DNA of 64,000 bases from the NCBI RefSeq assembly GCF_000423485.1, contig NZ_KE384026.1:357583-421582 (forward strand), written 5' to 3'. This document shows, piece after piece, positions 56,164 through 64,000 of the stretch. The notes beneath the pieces were generated by a model. It had not been told where the DNA came from. It was given only the letters and a program-made list of their open reading frames with translations, and did no database searches. Position 1 is the first letter of the stretch. Each line of letters starts with the position of its first letter. The DNA is from Propionimicrobium lymphophilum DSM 4903 (lineage in GTDB: Bacteria > Actinomycetota > Actinomycetes > Propionibacteriales > Propionibacteriaceae). The position numbers and the translations under genes are program-made.

Positions 56164-56487
56164 TCAATTAAAAAGTAGCAACTGTTCTGGAGCTTTTTCT
56201 TGTTCCATCTCTATTGCGTTGCAAAATCTGATGGTATTTGCCCATTGGCGATCAGATATATGCATCAACCTAATCTCTCCCTCAGAAGGAACCTGATTCT
56301 TTATTTCGGCTACCTCACGGTTGGTGAGAACGCCGCTGGGAGAATACTTTGCATAGACACTCAGCTGCGTGAACACGAATCCATTGTCAAGGAGCATGTT
56401 CCTGAACTCTGAATATCGCCTGCGCTGCCTCTTCGTCTTTGTTGGTAAGTCGAACATGCATATGCACCACATAGGATCATCTGCCAT
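56164..56487 (-). CDS. cas2: CRISPR-associated protein Cas2
   Basis: A 107-residue ferredoxin-fold partner of Cas1 in spacer acquisition. It starts MADDPMWCICMFDLPTKT, with the conserved Asp in the first strand, then RRRYSEFRNMLLDNGFVFTQ and SVYAKY. ATG 56487 lies 1 nt past the cas1 stop and follows GGGGAGG, so I prefer it over an upstream start at 56514. It is the last cas gene, facing the array. Confidence 0.95.
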   Translation of the reverse strand: MADDPMWCICMFDLPTKTKRQRRRYSEFRNMLLDNGFVFTQLSVYAKYSPSGVLTNREVAEIKNQVPSEGEIRLMHISDRQWANTIRFCNAIEMEQEKAPEQLLLFN

Positions 56488-56488
56488 C

Positions 56489-57388
56489 TCAAGACCTCCC
56501 CTGCCAGGGAACAACCGTTAGTTTCGAAATATCGCCCTCAACGTACTGGCCAAATCTTTGCGCCAGCTCGTCAAACGCTGAGCTAATAGTTCTGCCGTCT
56601 CGTAGGAACTTTCTTGAAGAGGCAGCAACCAAACATTTTCTAACTTCTGGATCCTCAATCGGAGCATCGCAAGGGAGATCAGCTACTGCATCATCAACCG
56701 CAGGCCGGAAAGGTTCGATCAGGTCGTCGACCAAAGAAAAGTTGTTACTTCTATTTCTATGAAAAATGCCGACTGCTGCAGATAGCCCCGCACCTACCAC
56801 TGCCCTAATGCCCAAGCCTCTTAGCACCGTATAGGCATAATCCAGGTGAGCATTTCTGTTAGAAATTCCTTGTCCAGGGATCCGAACAAAATCTTCACTT
56901 CCCCAAAGCGAATGCCAATATATTCTTGCAGCCCTGGCCTCCAAATTATCCGGGTCTCCAGATCGAACTTTGGGAACTAACGCTTCAAGCTGTCTATGGT
57001 CTTGCCTACCTTGGTCTTTCAACACGGCAGCTTGACCAGAAATCTTGGCTTTAATTAATCGGCCCCAGGCATTCTTCTGGCGAGGAACAGACAATTTGGC
57101 CTGAGCCCTGTGCCTTGCTGCTATACGGTTGTGAGTTCCCCATGAGTAAGCAGCGCCTTCGGGTACGCCCTTCCAATCGCAAAAGACGACAGCAATATCT
57201 TGAGAAAATAGCCTGTGCATGGCTGCCGCAGAGAATCTAACTTTTACGCCGACGAGTAATACTGAAACATCTGCCAATGGCAAGTTTGTTGGCTCTAAAT
57301 TGTCTTTTTCTATAAGCAGAGCGCCGCGGGCAGAAGATATCCTTCCCTCCATGAGAGAACAATCAACTACCCGCCAGCGCAAACTCAT
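56489..57388 (-). CDS. cas1: CRISPR-associated endonuclease Cas1
   Basis: Spacer integrase subunit, 299 residues, type II form. The metal-binding Glu is in DNLEARAARIYWHSLWG (near residue 147). The His is in GIFHRNRSNNFSLVDDLIEP (near 207) and the Asp/Glu follow in the same helix. Its ATG overlaps the cas9 stop as TAATG, so the cas genes form one operon. Confidence 0.96.
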   Translation of the reverse strand: MSLRWRVVDCSLMEGRISSARGALLIEKDNLEPTNLPLADVSVLLVGVKVRFSAAAMHRLFSQDIAVVFCDWKGVPEGAAYSWGTHNRIAARHRAQAKLSVPRQKNAWGRLIKAKISGQAAVLKDQGRQDHRQLEALVPKVRSGDPDNLEARAARIYWHSLWGSEDFVRIPGQGISNRNAHLDYAYTVLRGLGIRAVVGAGLSAAVGIFHRNRSNNFSLVDDLIEPFRPAVDDAVADLPCDAPIEDPEVRKCLVAASSRKFLRDGRTISSAFDELAQRFGQYVEGDISKLTVVPWQGRS

Positions 57389-60300
57389 TACGACTCCTTC
57401 AAAGTTACGCTGATCGGTAATCCTGAGTCTGATTTAGTTCTCTCACGACCTAAAGCCGGTCTGCAAATTTTTCTCAAAAAGCTAGCTTTCGAGAACAGCA
57501 AATTAACGGAAGGACGCCACCCTTTATCGCAAATAATGACTTTACTTCCATCATTAAGTGCAACTTTCTCGCTTCCTTCAGCAGCTAATAATCTTGGCCT
57601 GAGTTTAAGTTGCTTGTTCGAGTCGAATCCCGAGACAACCCAGCGATTCGTTTCAGGAAAATCTTTTAACAACTCGCCGATTGCCTTTTGACTGAAATAG
57701 CTATCGCTCAGATCAAGTTCAAGCTCAGACCCAGTCACTAACCAGCCTAGATATTCTGCTTCACCTTTGAGAACGGCTTTTCTTACAGAAGATTCAGCGT
57801 TTCTCATACTTACGCTAGATGGCTTCAGTTCAACGGTGAAAACGTCGTCTGATTTATTTTTCAATAAATCATGGGTAAACACTCGAATCATGCCGTATTT
57901 AGGCTTTTTAGAACCGAATTTATAAATGCGAGCGTGGTGAATAGTGTTTCCGATTTCTGCGTAACCATTTCTCACCGGGATAGCCGCTATCTGTTTTGGC
58001 AAAATCCGCAATTCATCGTTGGCTTCGTAGAAAATATTCTTGACTCTAACTTTTCGTAATTGATTTTCTGGCAGTCCTTCAACCGGATCGAAATCGGACT
58101 GCTGAGTCAGCGCACACCACATTTGTTCTGTAGCGGCCCTGTCAATTTCTTGAAGCGTCCATGAATCGCCCACTCGTTTAGCAGCTAATGGCCGAATTGT
58201 GTCATCGTGCGCTCTTCCGTTACCAACCCTTAGCCGAACATCTTGAGTCACCGGAATGGCATCTTCAGCCAACGCGATATTAAACAACACGAGCATTTGA
58301 TCCATTTGGCGCGACCAACGATCGAAGATATTTCTCGACCCCTCATCACGACCTCTGTAGTTTTTCCAATCCTCAGCCCGACGAGTAATTCTCTGGCTTT
58401 GTTTAATATTTGATCGTTCAGCCAATGTTTTAGCCACAGAAGGCCTCATAAGCGATATTACGGCTGCATCCATCGCATGGTGTCGCCTATCAAAACGAGT
58501 CTTCACGTGGCCATCAATCAGATTTACTTTGCCCTCGAATCCTGTAGCTTTCCTAGCTTCAGCTGTAATAGCACCACGGAATACGGTAACTTTTGTTTCA
58601 GCTCCAACAGATTCGAAGTGTCCCTTAACTCTCGCATGAAGCTCGTTGGCCATCCAAGCAACAGACTCGATGGATCTATTATCGATCTCTTCGTCCGCGC
58701 TTTTCTTTTTCAATCTATTGATGACATCGTTCTGGAAATTCCGTTGTTGCTTTAGTGTAAGACCTTCGTCTTTGATCCAATAACGAACGCGAGCGATAGC
58801 TTCCTTTACGCTTACGCTGGGGATGGTAGTGCTTTCCACCCAAACAGCAAACGGGATATTCGTTTTTGCCCTATTACAACGCACACAAACAGCAACCAGA
58901 TTGTCCCTCGTGTTCGTCGAACCTGGCCCCTTTCTGGGGACTATGTGGTCCATTTCGCAGGACTGATAAGTGATCGGCTCTCCGCAGTAAGCGCACTGAC
59001 AATTCTGCCTACGAACAGAAACATAACGAGTTATGTCGCTTCTTCTCTCAACCATTTGAGAGCCAAGCTTTCTATTTGCTTCGGAAACGACGCGCTGATT
59101 ACGTTCTCTCCTCCGCTTAAGGTCTCTTTCGTACTCTCTAACCTGAGACTCGGAAGTGAAGCCCGATCTGGCGTGTTCGATGTTCACTGACAGAGGAGCG
59201 CCCCACTCACGTTCTGCGGCTAGCAGCCATCGGTTGACAGCCTTAAGAACGCGGTCGACAGCAGGATTTCCGACAGGCTCTCCAATCGGATCACTCGGCG
59301 GCCTCCAGTCGTCAGGCACACCGAATTCAGCTTTCCTAGCCTTGTGAAGTTCTAGAGAATCTGAAATCATTTTTTCTGTCAACCGATCAAGACTATCGAT
59401 GGAATATGCTGCCCTGCCGGCCGGAAGTTTTATTTTGTCTAAATTTTCGAGCTGTTTGTCGCTCAGACTTTCCATTAATTTATTTGCACTATCCGCTCCG
59501 GGAACATCAGGATCTAGTTCGTCGGCATTAGACAAAAGTGTTATCAGAGCGTTCTTCTCTTCAAAGTTTGCTTCTTCCCACCATTCGACTATTGGTTTAA
59601 CCCCGCACTTCGTAACCCTCGAGTGCGTTACATTAACCGGCGGAAAGGACGAAGCGCGCTCACCTTCGGGCGCGAGTTTGGAGGTGCCTTGGAGACATTC
59701 TCGAGGGACATCGAGAATCTCGGCAACATCTCCCCAGGTGATGCCATCAGAATCATCTGGGAGCATTAGAAAATCTATTAACTTAGATTTCTCAGCAGCG
59801 TTTAGCTTGCGTAGCTCTCCATTCTCAGGATCTATCAAACGCATATTTGCAATGACAGAAACAATCCGGAACCTCTGAAAAGACAGATGCGCCTTCTCTG
59901 CTCGAGGTTTATTGTTCTGGCCAGGCAAAGAATCCTTCTTGACTCGTTTACTAGCTGAGCCTTTAGGACTTTCAGCTTTAAATACAAGATCGATCAAGGT
60001 TTTTACGATTTCGTCAGGAATCTCCTGAACCTGCGCAATTTTATGTATCTCGTTCGCGTTATCAGACTGCATCAGTTTCCCGCCGATGATGCCGTCCTTA
60101 GTCTCGCCTTCTACGTTTTCTCCGTCGATGAGTGAGCGCTGACCGTACTTGACGGATGGGGCGCTCCTAAGCCTTTCAGAGGCATTGAAACCAACGTGCG
60201 AAAGCACCTCCGGCAACGTCTCGCCGCCAACGAAAACAGCGCCGGTCTTCTCGCTAACTCTCTTTTTCAGATCCTCGAAAAGATCACTGTCTTCTTGCAC

Positions 60301-60750
60301 ATGGTAGAGGGATTCGATGCGCTCATAAGGATTCTTCCAGCCTCTATGCCTAGCGATATGCCTTAGCGCAATGGATAATTCGCGCTTTTGTTCAGAGGCT
60401 TCAAGCTTCTCCTGTACCAGGAGAAGCCTCGCCTTCCATGGCGCATACGGGTCGGGTAGACTCTCTAGATCGATTATTGGCATGCCTAGCTCGACAAGCT
60501 TTCGATCGAGCTCAGCCAAACGCTTCTTACGACGTCGATAGAGCCTTCTAGTACGACGAGCAAACCCTGCGGAAGCGAGCCTCGTAACTGCGCTTTTAAC
60601 TTTTTCAGGGTCTACTCCAGAATCATGGATCTTAACCATGCTGCTTAGCAGCTTGACTGGCATACCGTTAGCATCAACCTGTAGGGCGCAGAACCCCACA
60701 GAATTTGTTCCTACGTCAATACCAACTTTGTAATCGATCTCATGACTCAT
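57388..60750 (-). CDS. cas9: CRISPR-associated endonuclease Cas9, type II-C
   Basis: RNA-guided DNA endonuclease of 1120 residues. RuvC-I is YKVGIDVGTNSVGF (catalytic Asp12), followed by the Arg-rich bridge helix ARRTRRLYRRRKKRL (about 64-80). RuvC-II is VNIEHARSGF (Glu near 522), and the HNH domain (about 585-640) has CAYC and CVRC zinc pairs around EMDHIVP. RuvC-III is RRHHAMDAAV (about 752). All catalytic residues are present, so it should be active. No csn2 or cas4 is nearby, giving subtype II-C. A TATCAT -10 lies 6 nt before the ATG and there is no ribosome-binding site, so the mRNA is probably leaderless. Confidence 0.97.
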   Translation of the reverse strand: MSHEIDYKVGIDVGTNSVGFCALQVDANGMPVKLLSSMVKIHDSGVDPEKVKSAVTRLASAGFARRTRRLYRRRKKRLAELDRKLVELGMPIIDLESLPDPYAPWKARLLLVQEKLEASEQKRELSIALRHIARHRGWKNPYERIESLYHVQEDSDLFEDLKKRVSEKTGAVFVGGETLPEVLSHVGFNASERLRSAPSVKYGQRSLIDGENVEGETKDGIIGGKLMQSDNANEIHKIAQVQEIPDEIVKTLIDLVFKAESPKGSASKRVKKDSLPGQNNKPRAEKAHLSFQRFRIVSVIANMRLIDPENGELRKLNAAEKSKLIDFLMLPDDSDGITWGDVAEILDVPRECLQGTSKLAPEGERASSFPPVNVTHSRVTKCGVKPIVEWWEEANFEEKNALITLLSNADELDPDVPGADSANKLMESLSDKQLENLDKIKLPAGRAAYSIDSLDRLTEKMISDSLELHKARKAEFGVPDDWRPPSDPIGEPVGNPAVDRVLKAVNRWLLAAEREWGAPLSVNIEHARSGFTSESQVREYERDLKRRRERNQRVVSEANRKLGSQMVERRSDITRYVSVRRQNCQCAYCGEPITYQSCEMDHIVPRKGPGSTNTRDNLVAVCVRCNRAKTNIPFAVWVESTTIPSVSVKEAIARVRYWIKDEGLTLKQQRNFQNDVINRLKKKSADEEIDNRSIESVAWMANELHARVKGHFESVGAETKVTVFRGAITAEARKATGFEGKVNLIDGHVKTRFDRRHHAMDAAVISLMRPSVAKTLAERSNIKQSQRITRRAEDWKNYRGRDEGSRNIFDRWSRQMDQMLVLFNIALAEDAIPVTQDVRLRVGNGRAHDDTIRPLAAKRVGDSWTLQEIDRAATEQMWCALTQQSDFDPVEGLPENQLRKVRVKNIFYEANDELRILPKQIAAIPVRNGYAEIGNTIHHARIYKFGSKKPKYGMIRVFTHDLLKNKSDDVFTVELKPSSVSMRNAESSVRKAVLKGEAEYLGWLVTGSELELDLSDSYFSQKAIGELLKDFPETNRWVVSGFDSNKQLKLRPRLLAAEGSEKVALNDGSKVIICDKGWRPSVNLLFSKASFLRKICRPALGRERTKSDSGLPISVTLKES

Positions 60751-60756
60751 ATTCAG

Positions 60757-60762
60757 ATGATA
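60757..60762 (-). promoter_or_regulatory. -10 element of cas9, leaderless
   Basis: TATCAT on the minus strand matches five of six bases and ends 6 nt before the cas9 ATG. A second AT-rich candidate (TTATAT) lies near 60787. Confidence 0.4.
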
Positions 60763-60808
60763 AGAGACGCAACCGATGATTTTTTATATAACTGCCACAA
60801 ACCAGAAA

Positions 60809-60839
60809 AAGGTAAACCCCTGATTCAGGGTTTTACCTT
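60809..60839. promoter_or_regulatory. 31-bp near-perfect palindrome between cas9 and tracrRNA
   Basis: AAGGTAAACCCCTGA, a central T, and TCAGGGTTTTACCTT are inverted copies with one mismatch in 15. It lies 59 nt ahead of cas9 and about 33 nt ahead of the tracrRNA anti-repeat. It could be an operator, or the 5' hairpin of a longer tracrRNA. Confidence 0.6.
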
Positions 60840-60850
60840 CAAAGAAATTA

Positions 60851-60946
60851 ATGTGATGTTAAACTCAATTCAGAACTGATTCTCAGTAAGAACCTCCACG
60901 TTTGAGGTTCCGAATGCTCCATAGGGCCCCTCGGGGCCCTATTTTT
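60851..60946 (+). ncRNA. tracrRNA
   Basis: AGAACTGATTCTCAGT (60872-60887) is complementary to the first 16 bases of the CRISPR repeat with only G-U wobbles. It is followed by AAG, a nexus hairpin (GAACCTC/GAGGTTC, 60890-60910), the linker CGAATGCTCCA, and an intrinsic terminator (TAGGGCCCC/GGGGCCCTA plus T5, ending 60946). The layout matches the C. diphtheriae tracrRNA closely. The 5' end is uncertain; it may lie further upstream and include the palindrome at 60809. Confidence 0.9.
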
Positions 60947-60971
60947 ATGCTTGCACTTCTAATAAGCCTGG

Positions 60972-62270
60972 TTAGATTTCTTTGAATCCTGCTTCTTTAC
61001 CTTCTACGTTTGCCGAGTAGTCGATCTCGTCATCTCCATCCAAATCCGCTACGACCTCTCGGGTAACGGTCTGTTCAAGCTCAGAATTTTCGATCACCGA
61101 TGCGTCCATCAGCCTGTTTAACTCTTTACGCTCTTTGCGACTCAAATCGTCAGTATCGGGGTTCTCATGCTTGTAGAACAACGACCTGATGCGGACACGA
61201 CGCTCGCTCTCCTTGGAGATCTTCGGACGCTCACGCAAATAAGCGACCACGAGGATGGTGATCAAAACCATCCCTAGGTAGCCGAGAGCGGGATAGATGA
61301 CTCCCATTAGGTCTTGGAACCCGATGAAGCTGACCGCCCAACCAGCAATCGCGGAGATGGTAAAGAAAATCTTGAACTTAACCTGATTTCCAGCGGCCAG
61401 GCGACGGCCCAAGGCGTAAAACATGCCGATACAGGTGTTGTAGATCATGGCGTAGACGATAAACACCACCACATAGCCCATCCAAGGCCTGATGTTCTGA
61501 AACAGAGCCAGCATTGGAACGTCAGTGCCAACCACCTCGTCGACGTTCAAGAAAATAGCCACGGCAACCATCGCTAACAGGCACATGTAAATGATCCCGC
61601 CGAGCATTCCGCCCTTGCCCGTCTCACGAGGATCGAGGTAGTTACCGCCGATAACCAAAACCATCGACACACCTAGGATCAGGGAAAGACCCGCATAGTT
61701 GATGGCAGAAAGCCACCAAGGTGAAACCGGCGCGCTCGCGCTGAATGCGGCTTGATTCAAAACATTGAAATCGAGAGGGAGCTTGGTCATCGAGTAGACG
61801 AATGCACCGATAACAATCACGAACACTAGTGGAGTTAACGTACCGATGACGTTAGTGATCTTTTCGACATCTAGGAAACCGGAGATCAGCACTAACCCGA
61901 GCATCACGGTAGAGCCGATCCAAACTGGCCAATCGAATGCCTGAGCCAGCGTAGATCCTGCTCCGGCAAGCATTACAAATCCAAACGCGAACAAAGTGAC
62001 GATTACTGCCACATCTAGACACTTAGCCACAGTCTTGTGTGCGATAGATGTGAATACCTCGTTATGTTCATCGGCTAGATAGTACGAGCCCAATTGCAAA
62101 ATAACGACGCCCGCAACCGCAATCACCGAACCCGCGATTACCGCACCGATGATGCCAATGGATCCTGCAGATATGAAGTACTGAATGGTTTCCTGACCAG
62201 TTGCGAAACCAGCCCCGACCATCAATCCAATAAATGCGAAAGCTATCGATACCGTTCTTTTAACAGACAA
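60972..62270 (-). CDS. YkvI-like membrane transporter
   Basis: A 432-residue protein with about ten to twelve membrane helices, like the uncharacterised YkvI family (LeuT-type amino acid transporter relatives). It starts KRTVSIAFAFIGLMVGAGFATGQE, a Gly-rich first helix as in such carriers. The last 80 residues are a charged cytoplasmic tail ending in an acidic section (DLDGDDEIDYS), longer than in Bacillus YkvI. The start is TTG 62270 with AGGAG upstream. Its stop faces the tracrRNA terminator. The substrate is unknown. Confidence 0.8.
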   Translation of the reverse strand: MSVKRTVSIAFAFIGLMVGAGFATGQETIQYFISAGSIGIIGAVIAGSVIAVAGVVILQLGSYYLADEHNEVFTSIAHKTVAKCLDVAVIVTLFAFGFVMLAGAGSTLAQAFDWPVWIGSTVMLGLVLISGFLDVEKITNVIGTLTPLVFVIVIGAFVYSMTKLPLDFNVLNQAAFSASAPVSPWWLSAINYAGLSLILGVSMVLVIGGNYLDPRETGKGGMLGGIIYMCLLAMVAVAIFLNVDEVVGTDVPMLALFQNIRPWMGYVVVFIVYAMIYNTCIGMFYALGRRLAAGNQVKFKIFFTISAIAGWAVSFIGFQDLMGVIYPALGYLGMVLITILVVAYLRERPKISKESERRVRIRSLFYKHENPDTDDLSRKERKELNRLMDASVIENSELEQTVTREVVADLDGDDEIDYSANVEGKEAGFKEI

Positions 62271-62358
62271 TATGTGACTCCTATACGGATATCTTCAAAG
62301 TATTCACCCCGAAAGCCGTCATCACACATTACTAACGATAATTAAACGGTTTTCGAGC

Positions 62359-62388
62359 AAAAAAATTGCTCACCTAAAAGGTGAGCAA
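62359..62388 (-). terminator. intrinsic terminator of tRNA-Asn
   Basis: TTGCTCACCT and AGGTGAGCAA form a perfect 10-bp stem with a 3-nt loop; on the minus strand seven T follow. Confidence 0.9.
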
Positions 62389-62439
62389 AATATTGGCCAA
62401 ACAGAACTGAAATTATTCAGATCACTAAGCCTGAGCCTT

Positions 62440-62514
62440 GTGGCTCCCCCGCCTGGATTCGAACCAGGAACCCTCTGATTAACAGTCAGATGCTCTGCCG
62501 TTGAGCTACAGGGG
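62440..62514 (-). tRNA. tRNA-Asn (anticodon GTT)
   Basis: Full cloverleaf on the minus strand: acceptor TCCCCTG/CGGGGGA, anticodon arm CTGACTGTTAATCAG, T loop GGTTCGAATCC, and an encoded CCA at 62440-62442. The other two tRNAs in the window lack CCA. Confidence 0.97.
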
Positions 62515-62590
62515 ATCGCTCGGTGCAGAAAGAAACACTAGCAACATGTTGGCGAAGATTCAAAATCGACCGTTCCGGAGCTTGAACTGC

Positions 62591-63073
62591 CTAGTTGCCG
62601 TACTCCTTCTGAATGAGTTTCGTCTTCTCGATTACACGCTTTTTGACCGCTTCATCTGCAAGATCAGTGGCACCAAGCGCGTAGACCGTCCAAGTTATCT
62701 TGCCGCCGCCGGGCGCGCGACGGCCGGCAATCGTTATTTTTCCGAGACCGTCACCCAGATCGACGTTAGTTTCGGTGATTATCGATGCCCTTATTTTTTC
62801 GGCGAATACGAGGGGAAGATCTCCGGGATCATCTAGCTTTATTCCACCACGAGCGCCGTCAAGCAGTTCCCAAGCTAGAACACCGTTTTTTGCGTCCCAA
62901 GATCCTGACTGGATCTCTTGCCAAGCGATGATGTCCCAACCAACTGAGCCAAGTAACGCAAAGTGATCTTCGAGAATGGCCGCTGTCCCCTTGAGGCCTT
63001 TAGCGGAAACAATGATTCTCGCTTTAGGCAATTTCTCGCGAAGGGCTTGCAGGTCGTCTCGTGATACTTTCAT
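62591..63073 (-). CDS. conserved hypothetical protein
   Basis: A 160-residue protein I do not recognise. It has no signal peptide or membrane helix. It begins with a helix (SRDDLQALREKLPKAR), then alternates strands and loops (IIVSAKGL, GWDIIAWQEIQSG, GVLAWELLDG, KITWTVYALGA). It ends in a charged helix (VKKRVIEKTKLIQKEYG). Gly-rich turns such as RRAPGGGK are present. It lies 24 nt after the sigma-like gene on the same strand and is probably co-transcribed. Confidence 0.65.
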   Translation of the reverse strand: MKVSRDDLQALREKLPKARIIVSAKGLKGTAAILEDHFALLGSVGWDIIAWQEIQSGSWDAKNGVLAWELLDGARGGIKLDDPGDLPLVFAEKIRASIITETNVDLGDGLGKITIAGRRAPGGGKITWTVYALGATDLADEAVKKRVIEKTKLIQKEYGN

Positions 63074-63097
63074 TTGCCTTCCAGTGTCTACCGTTGG

Positions 63098-63895
63098 TTA
63101 CGCGGCTTGTTGAATGTAGCCGCGAAGCTTTCTTAACGCTTTAAGTTCAATTCTACGTACGCTGCTGACGCTCAGTTGCATTTGCTCTGCGATGTAGTTC
63201 CTTGTCCTGCGTTTGCAGCCCAAACCGTAATGCATTCGGACTATCTGATTTTCTTTTTGGGTCAGCACGCTCGACCACCCAGGTGGCAGATCGGGTTTTT
63301 CAATTTTCAGCTCGACAATGTTTTCTGCCATCTCCGGGACAAGCTCAAGGTGCCGTCCTGCGCTCATCACCAAGTGCGCGTAAGCGCCTAGCTTTGCTTC
63401 TCTGGCGAACCTGCCATCTGAGATTGTTTCGTCAGCTTCGGCTTGCCGTCTATTCCATGCTTTTCTTGCCTGCCATATTTTTCGTGCCGCATTAATAGAA
63501 GTATCTAGCTCTCCACAACGTAGCGCAGCAGCTTGTGCCAGAGTCCCATTTATGGTGTTCCAAGCGAAGGTGGTGAATCTATGCCCTTTTGCCCAGTCCC
63601 AGCGTTTGATCGCCTCCCCTAGCCCGATGCACGCCTCTTGCAGCAGCTCGTTGTTCGGCAGTCCTGCTTTTCGAGACCAGTCGTTGGCGAGTTTTGAAGC
63701 CAAAAGCAGGTTGGCTCGGTATAGCGTGGATCTGGCGTCTTCGCCCAGAGCTATGACTGCTTCCAGCAATCCAGTGGGAACCGCACTGCCCGAGTTAAGC
63801 AGGTGTTTTGCATATACGCCTGATTCGAGAGTTTTGGCCAGTTCTATCTCTTCAGGGTGGGTCAGTGGATCTATAGCTAGTTTGCAAATACTCAT
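63098..63895 (-). CDS. atypical sigma-70-like protein
   Basis: A 265-residue protein with two sigma-70-like parts. Residues about 85-125 (LLQEACIGLGEAIKRWDWAK, HRFTTFAWNTINGTLAQA) resemble region 2, the core-binding and -10-melting part. The C-terminus (LTQKENQIVRMHYGLG, YIAEQMQLSVSSVRRIE, KALRKLRGYI) resembles region 4.2 of RpoD-type factors. Region 1.2 is not recognisable, and the stretch between the two parts (QARKAWNRRQAEADE) does not look like a standard region 3. It is neither ECF nor a normal main sigma factor. It may be a diverged alternative sigma factor. Confidence 0.7.
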   Translation of the reverse strand: MSICKLAIDPLTHPEEIELAKTLESGVYAKHLLNSGSAVPTGLLEAVIALGEDARSTLYRANLLLASKLANDWSRKAGLPNNELLQEACIGLGEAIKRWDWAKGHRFTTFAWNTINGTLAQAAALRCGELDTSINAARKIWQARKAWNRRQAEADETISDGRFAREAKLGAYAHLVMSAGRHLELVPEMAENIVELKIEKPDLPPGWSSVLTQKENQIVRMHYGLGCKRRTRNYIAEQMQLSVSSVRRIELKALRKLRGYIQQAA

Positions 63896-63944
63896 GCCCT
63901 AAATTTTGGGCCGCGTGTTGAGCCAAAAACTTAGTTATCCACAG

Positions 63945-64000
63945 CTATTCTTCAACTCCGAGAGACTCAGCCTGGTATCTACGTCTATCGGTTTCGAGAG
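63945..64000 (-). CDS. possible C-terminal end of a protein continuing past the right edge
   Basis: On the minus strand one frame stays open from the window edge for 17 codons and ends LETDRRRYQAESLGVEE before TAG. The composition looks like a protein tail, but the piece is too short to identify. Confidence 0.3.
   Translation of the reverse strand, partial: LETDRRRYQAESLGVEE

Noticed and set aside
60809-60839. Palindrome ahead of cas9 as a simple intrinsic terminator
   Set aside because: It has no T tract on either strand and lies ahead of, not after, the neighbouring transcripts.
63935-63943. Perfect DnaA-box sequence TTATCCACA, possible origin
   Set aside because: Only one copy, with no cluster, no AT-rich unwinding region and no dnaA or dnaN nearby.

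Overview
This window comes from the chromosome of an actinomycete, most likely a facultatively anaerobic, fermenting member of the Actinomycetaceae; I cannot support a genus. GC content looks close to half by eye and was not computed. The phylum rests on several markers: a WhiB protein, a sigma-R/RsrA redox pair, a PdtaS-type histidine kinase, NucS (the actinobacterial mismatch endonuclease), the 24-residue ribosomal protein bL37, DUF2550, and the gene order lysA-hom-(thrH)-rho-rpmE-prfA-prmC-sua5-wecA-atp, which matches the order known from Mycobacterium. Several genes appear to be leaderless, with a -10 hexamer 6 or 7 nt before the start codon.

Layout. 1-4.6 kb: trpS (cut by the left edge), a PHP phosphoesterase, a 573-residue protein equal to only the regulatory N-terminal part of the giant NAD-glutamate dehydrogenase, and two small actinobacterial proteins. 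4.6-10.5 kb: secA, hpf, comFC and a DivIVA/Scy-like protein built almost wholly of 11-residue coiled-coil repeats. 10.5-15.1 kb: a pyruvate formate-lyase locus in which the enzyme is split into a 697-residue core and a separate 83-residue glycyl-radical subunit, followed by the activase and a radical SAM/SPASM enzyme. 15.3-20.5 kb: nucS, type II NADH dehydrogenase, an alpha/beta hydrolase, cobalamin adenosyltransferase and a secreted coiled-coil wall hydrolase. 20.6-38.3 kb: one long minus-strand series covering F1Fo ATP synthase, wecA, translation factors, rho with a long leader, and hom/lysA with thrH where thrC-thrB usually lie. 38.4-49.3 kb: tRNA-Arg, two tandem GT87-like membrane glycosyltransferases, SMP-30, whiB, pdtaS, bL37, rsrA-sigR, doxX, aroA-rsgA-hisN. 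49.3-55.5 kb: serA and a five-gene oligopeptide ABC transporter. 55.6-61 kb: tRNA-fMet and a complete compact type II-C CRISPR-Cas system. 61-64 kb: a YkvI-like membrane protein, tRNA-Asn, an unknown protein and an atypical sigma-70-like protein.

How parts work together. The CRISPR locus has everything needed for a type II-C system: five 36-nt repeats with four 28-nt spacers on the plus strand, cas9-cas1-cas2 on the minus strand pointing at the array, and a plus-strand tracrRNA upstream of cas9 whose anti-repeat pairs with the repeat. Each repeat carries an extended -10 motif near its 3' end, so every spacer may have its own promoter. SigR/RsrA has a sigma-R-type promoter just ahead of an upstream start codon, mirroring the Streptomyces two-isoform feedback design. 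The pfl locus assembles an anaerobic pyruvate-cleaving enzyme from two chains, and a strong terminator hairpin separates it from its activase.

The most noteworthy items are the split pyruvate formate-lyase, the catalytic-domain-less glutamate dehydrogenase homologue, the CRISPR repeat promoters with the 31-bp palindrome ahead of cas9, the hendecad-repeat cytoskeletal protein, and the unusual sigma-like protein at the right end.
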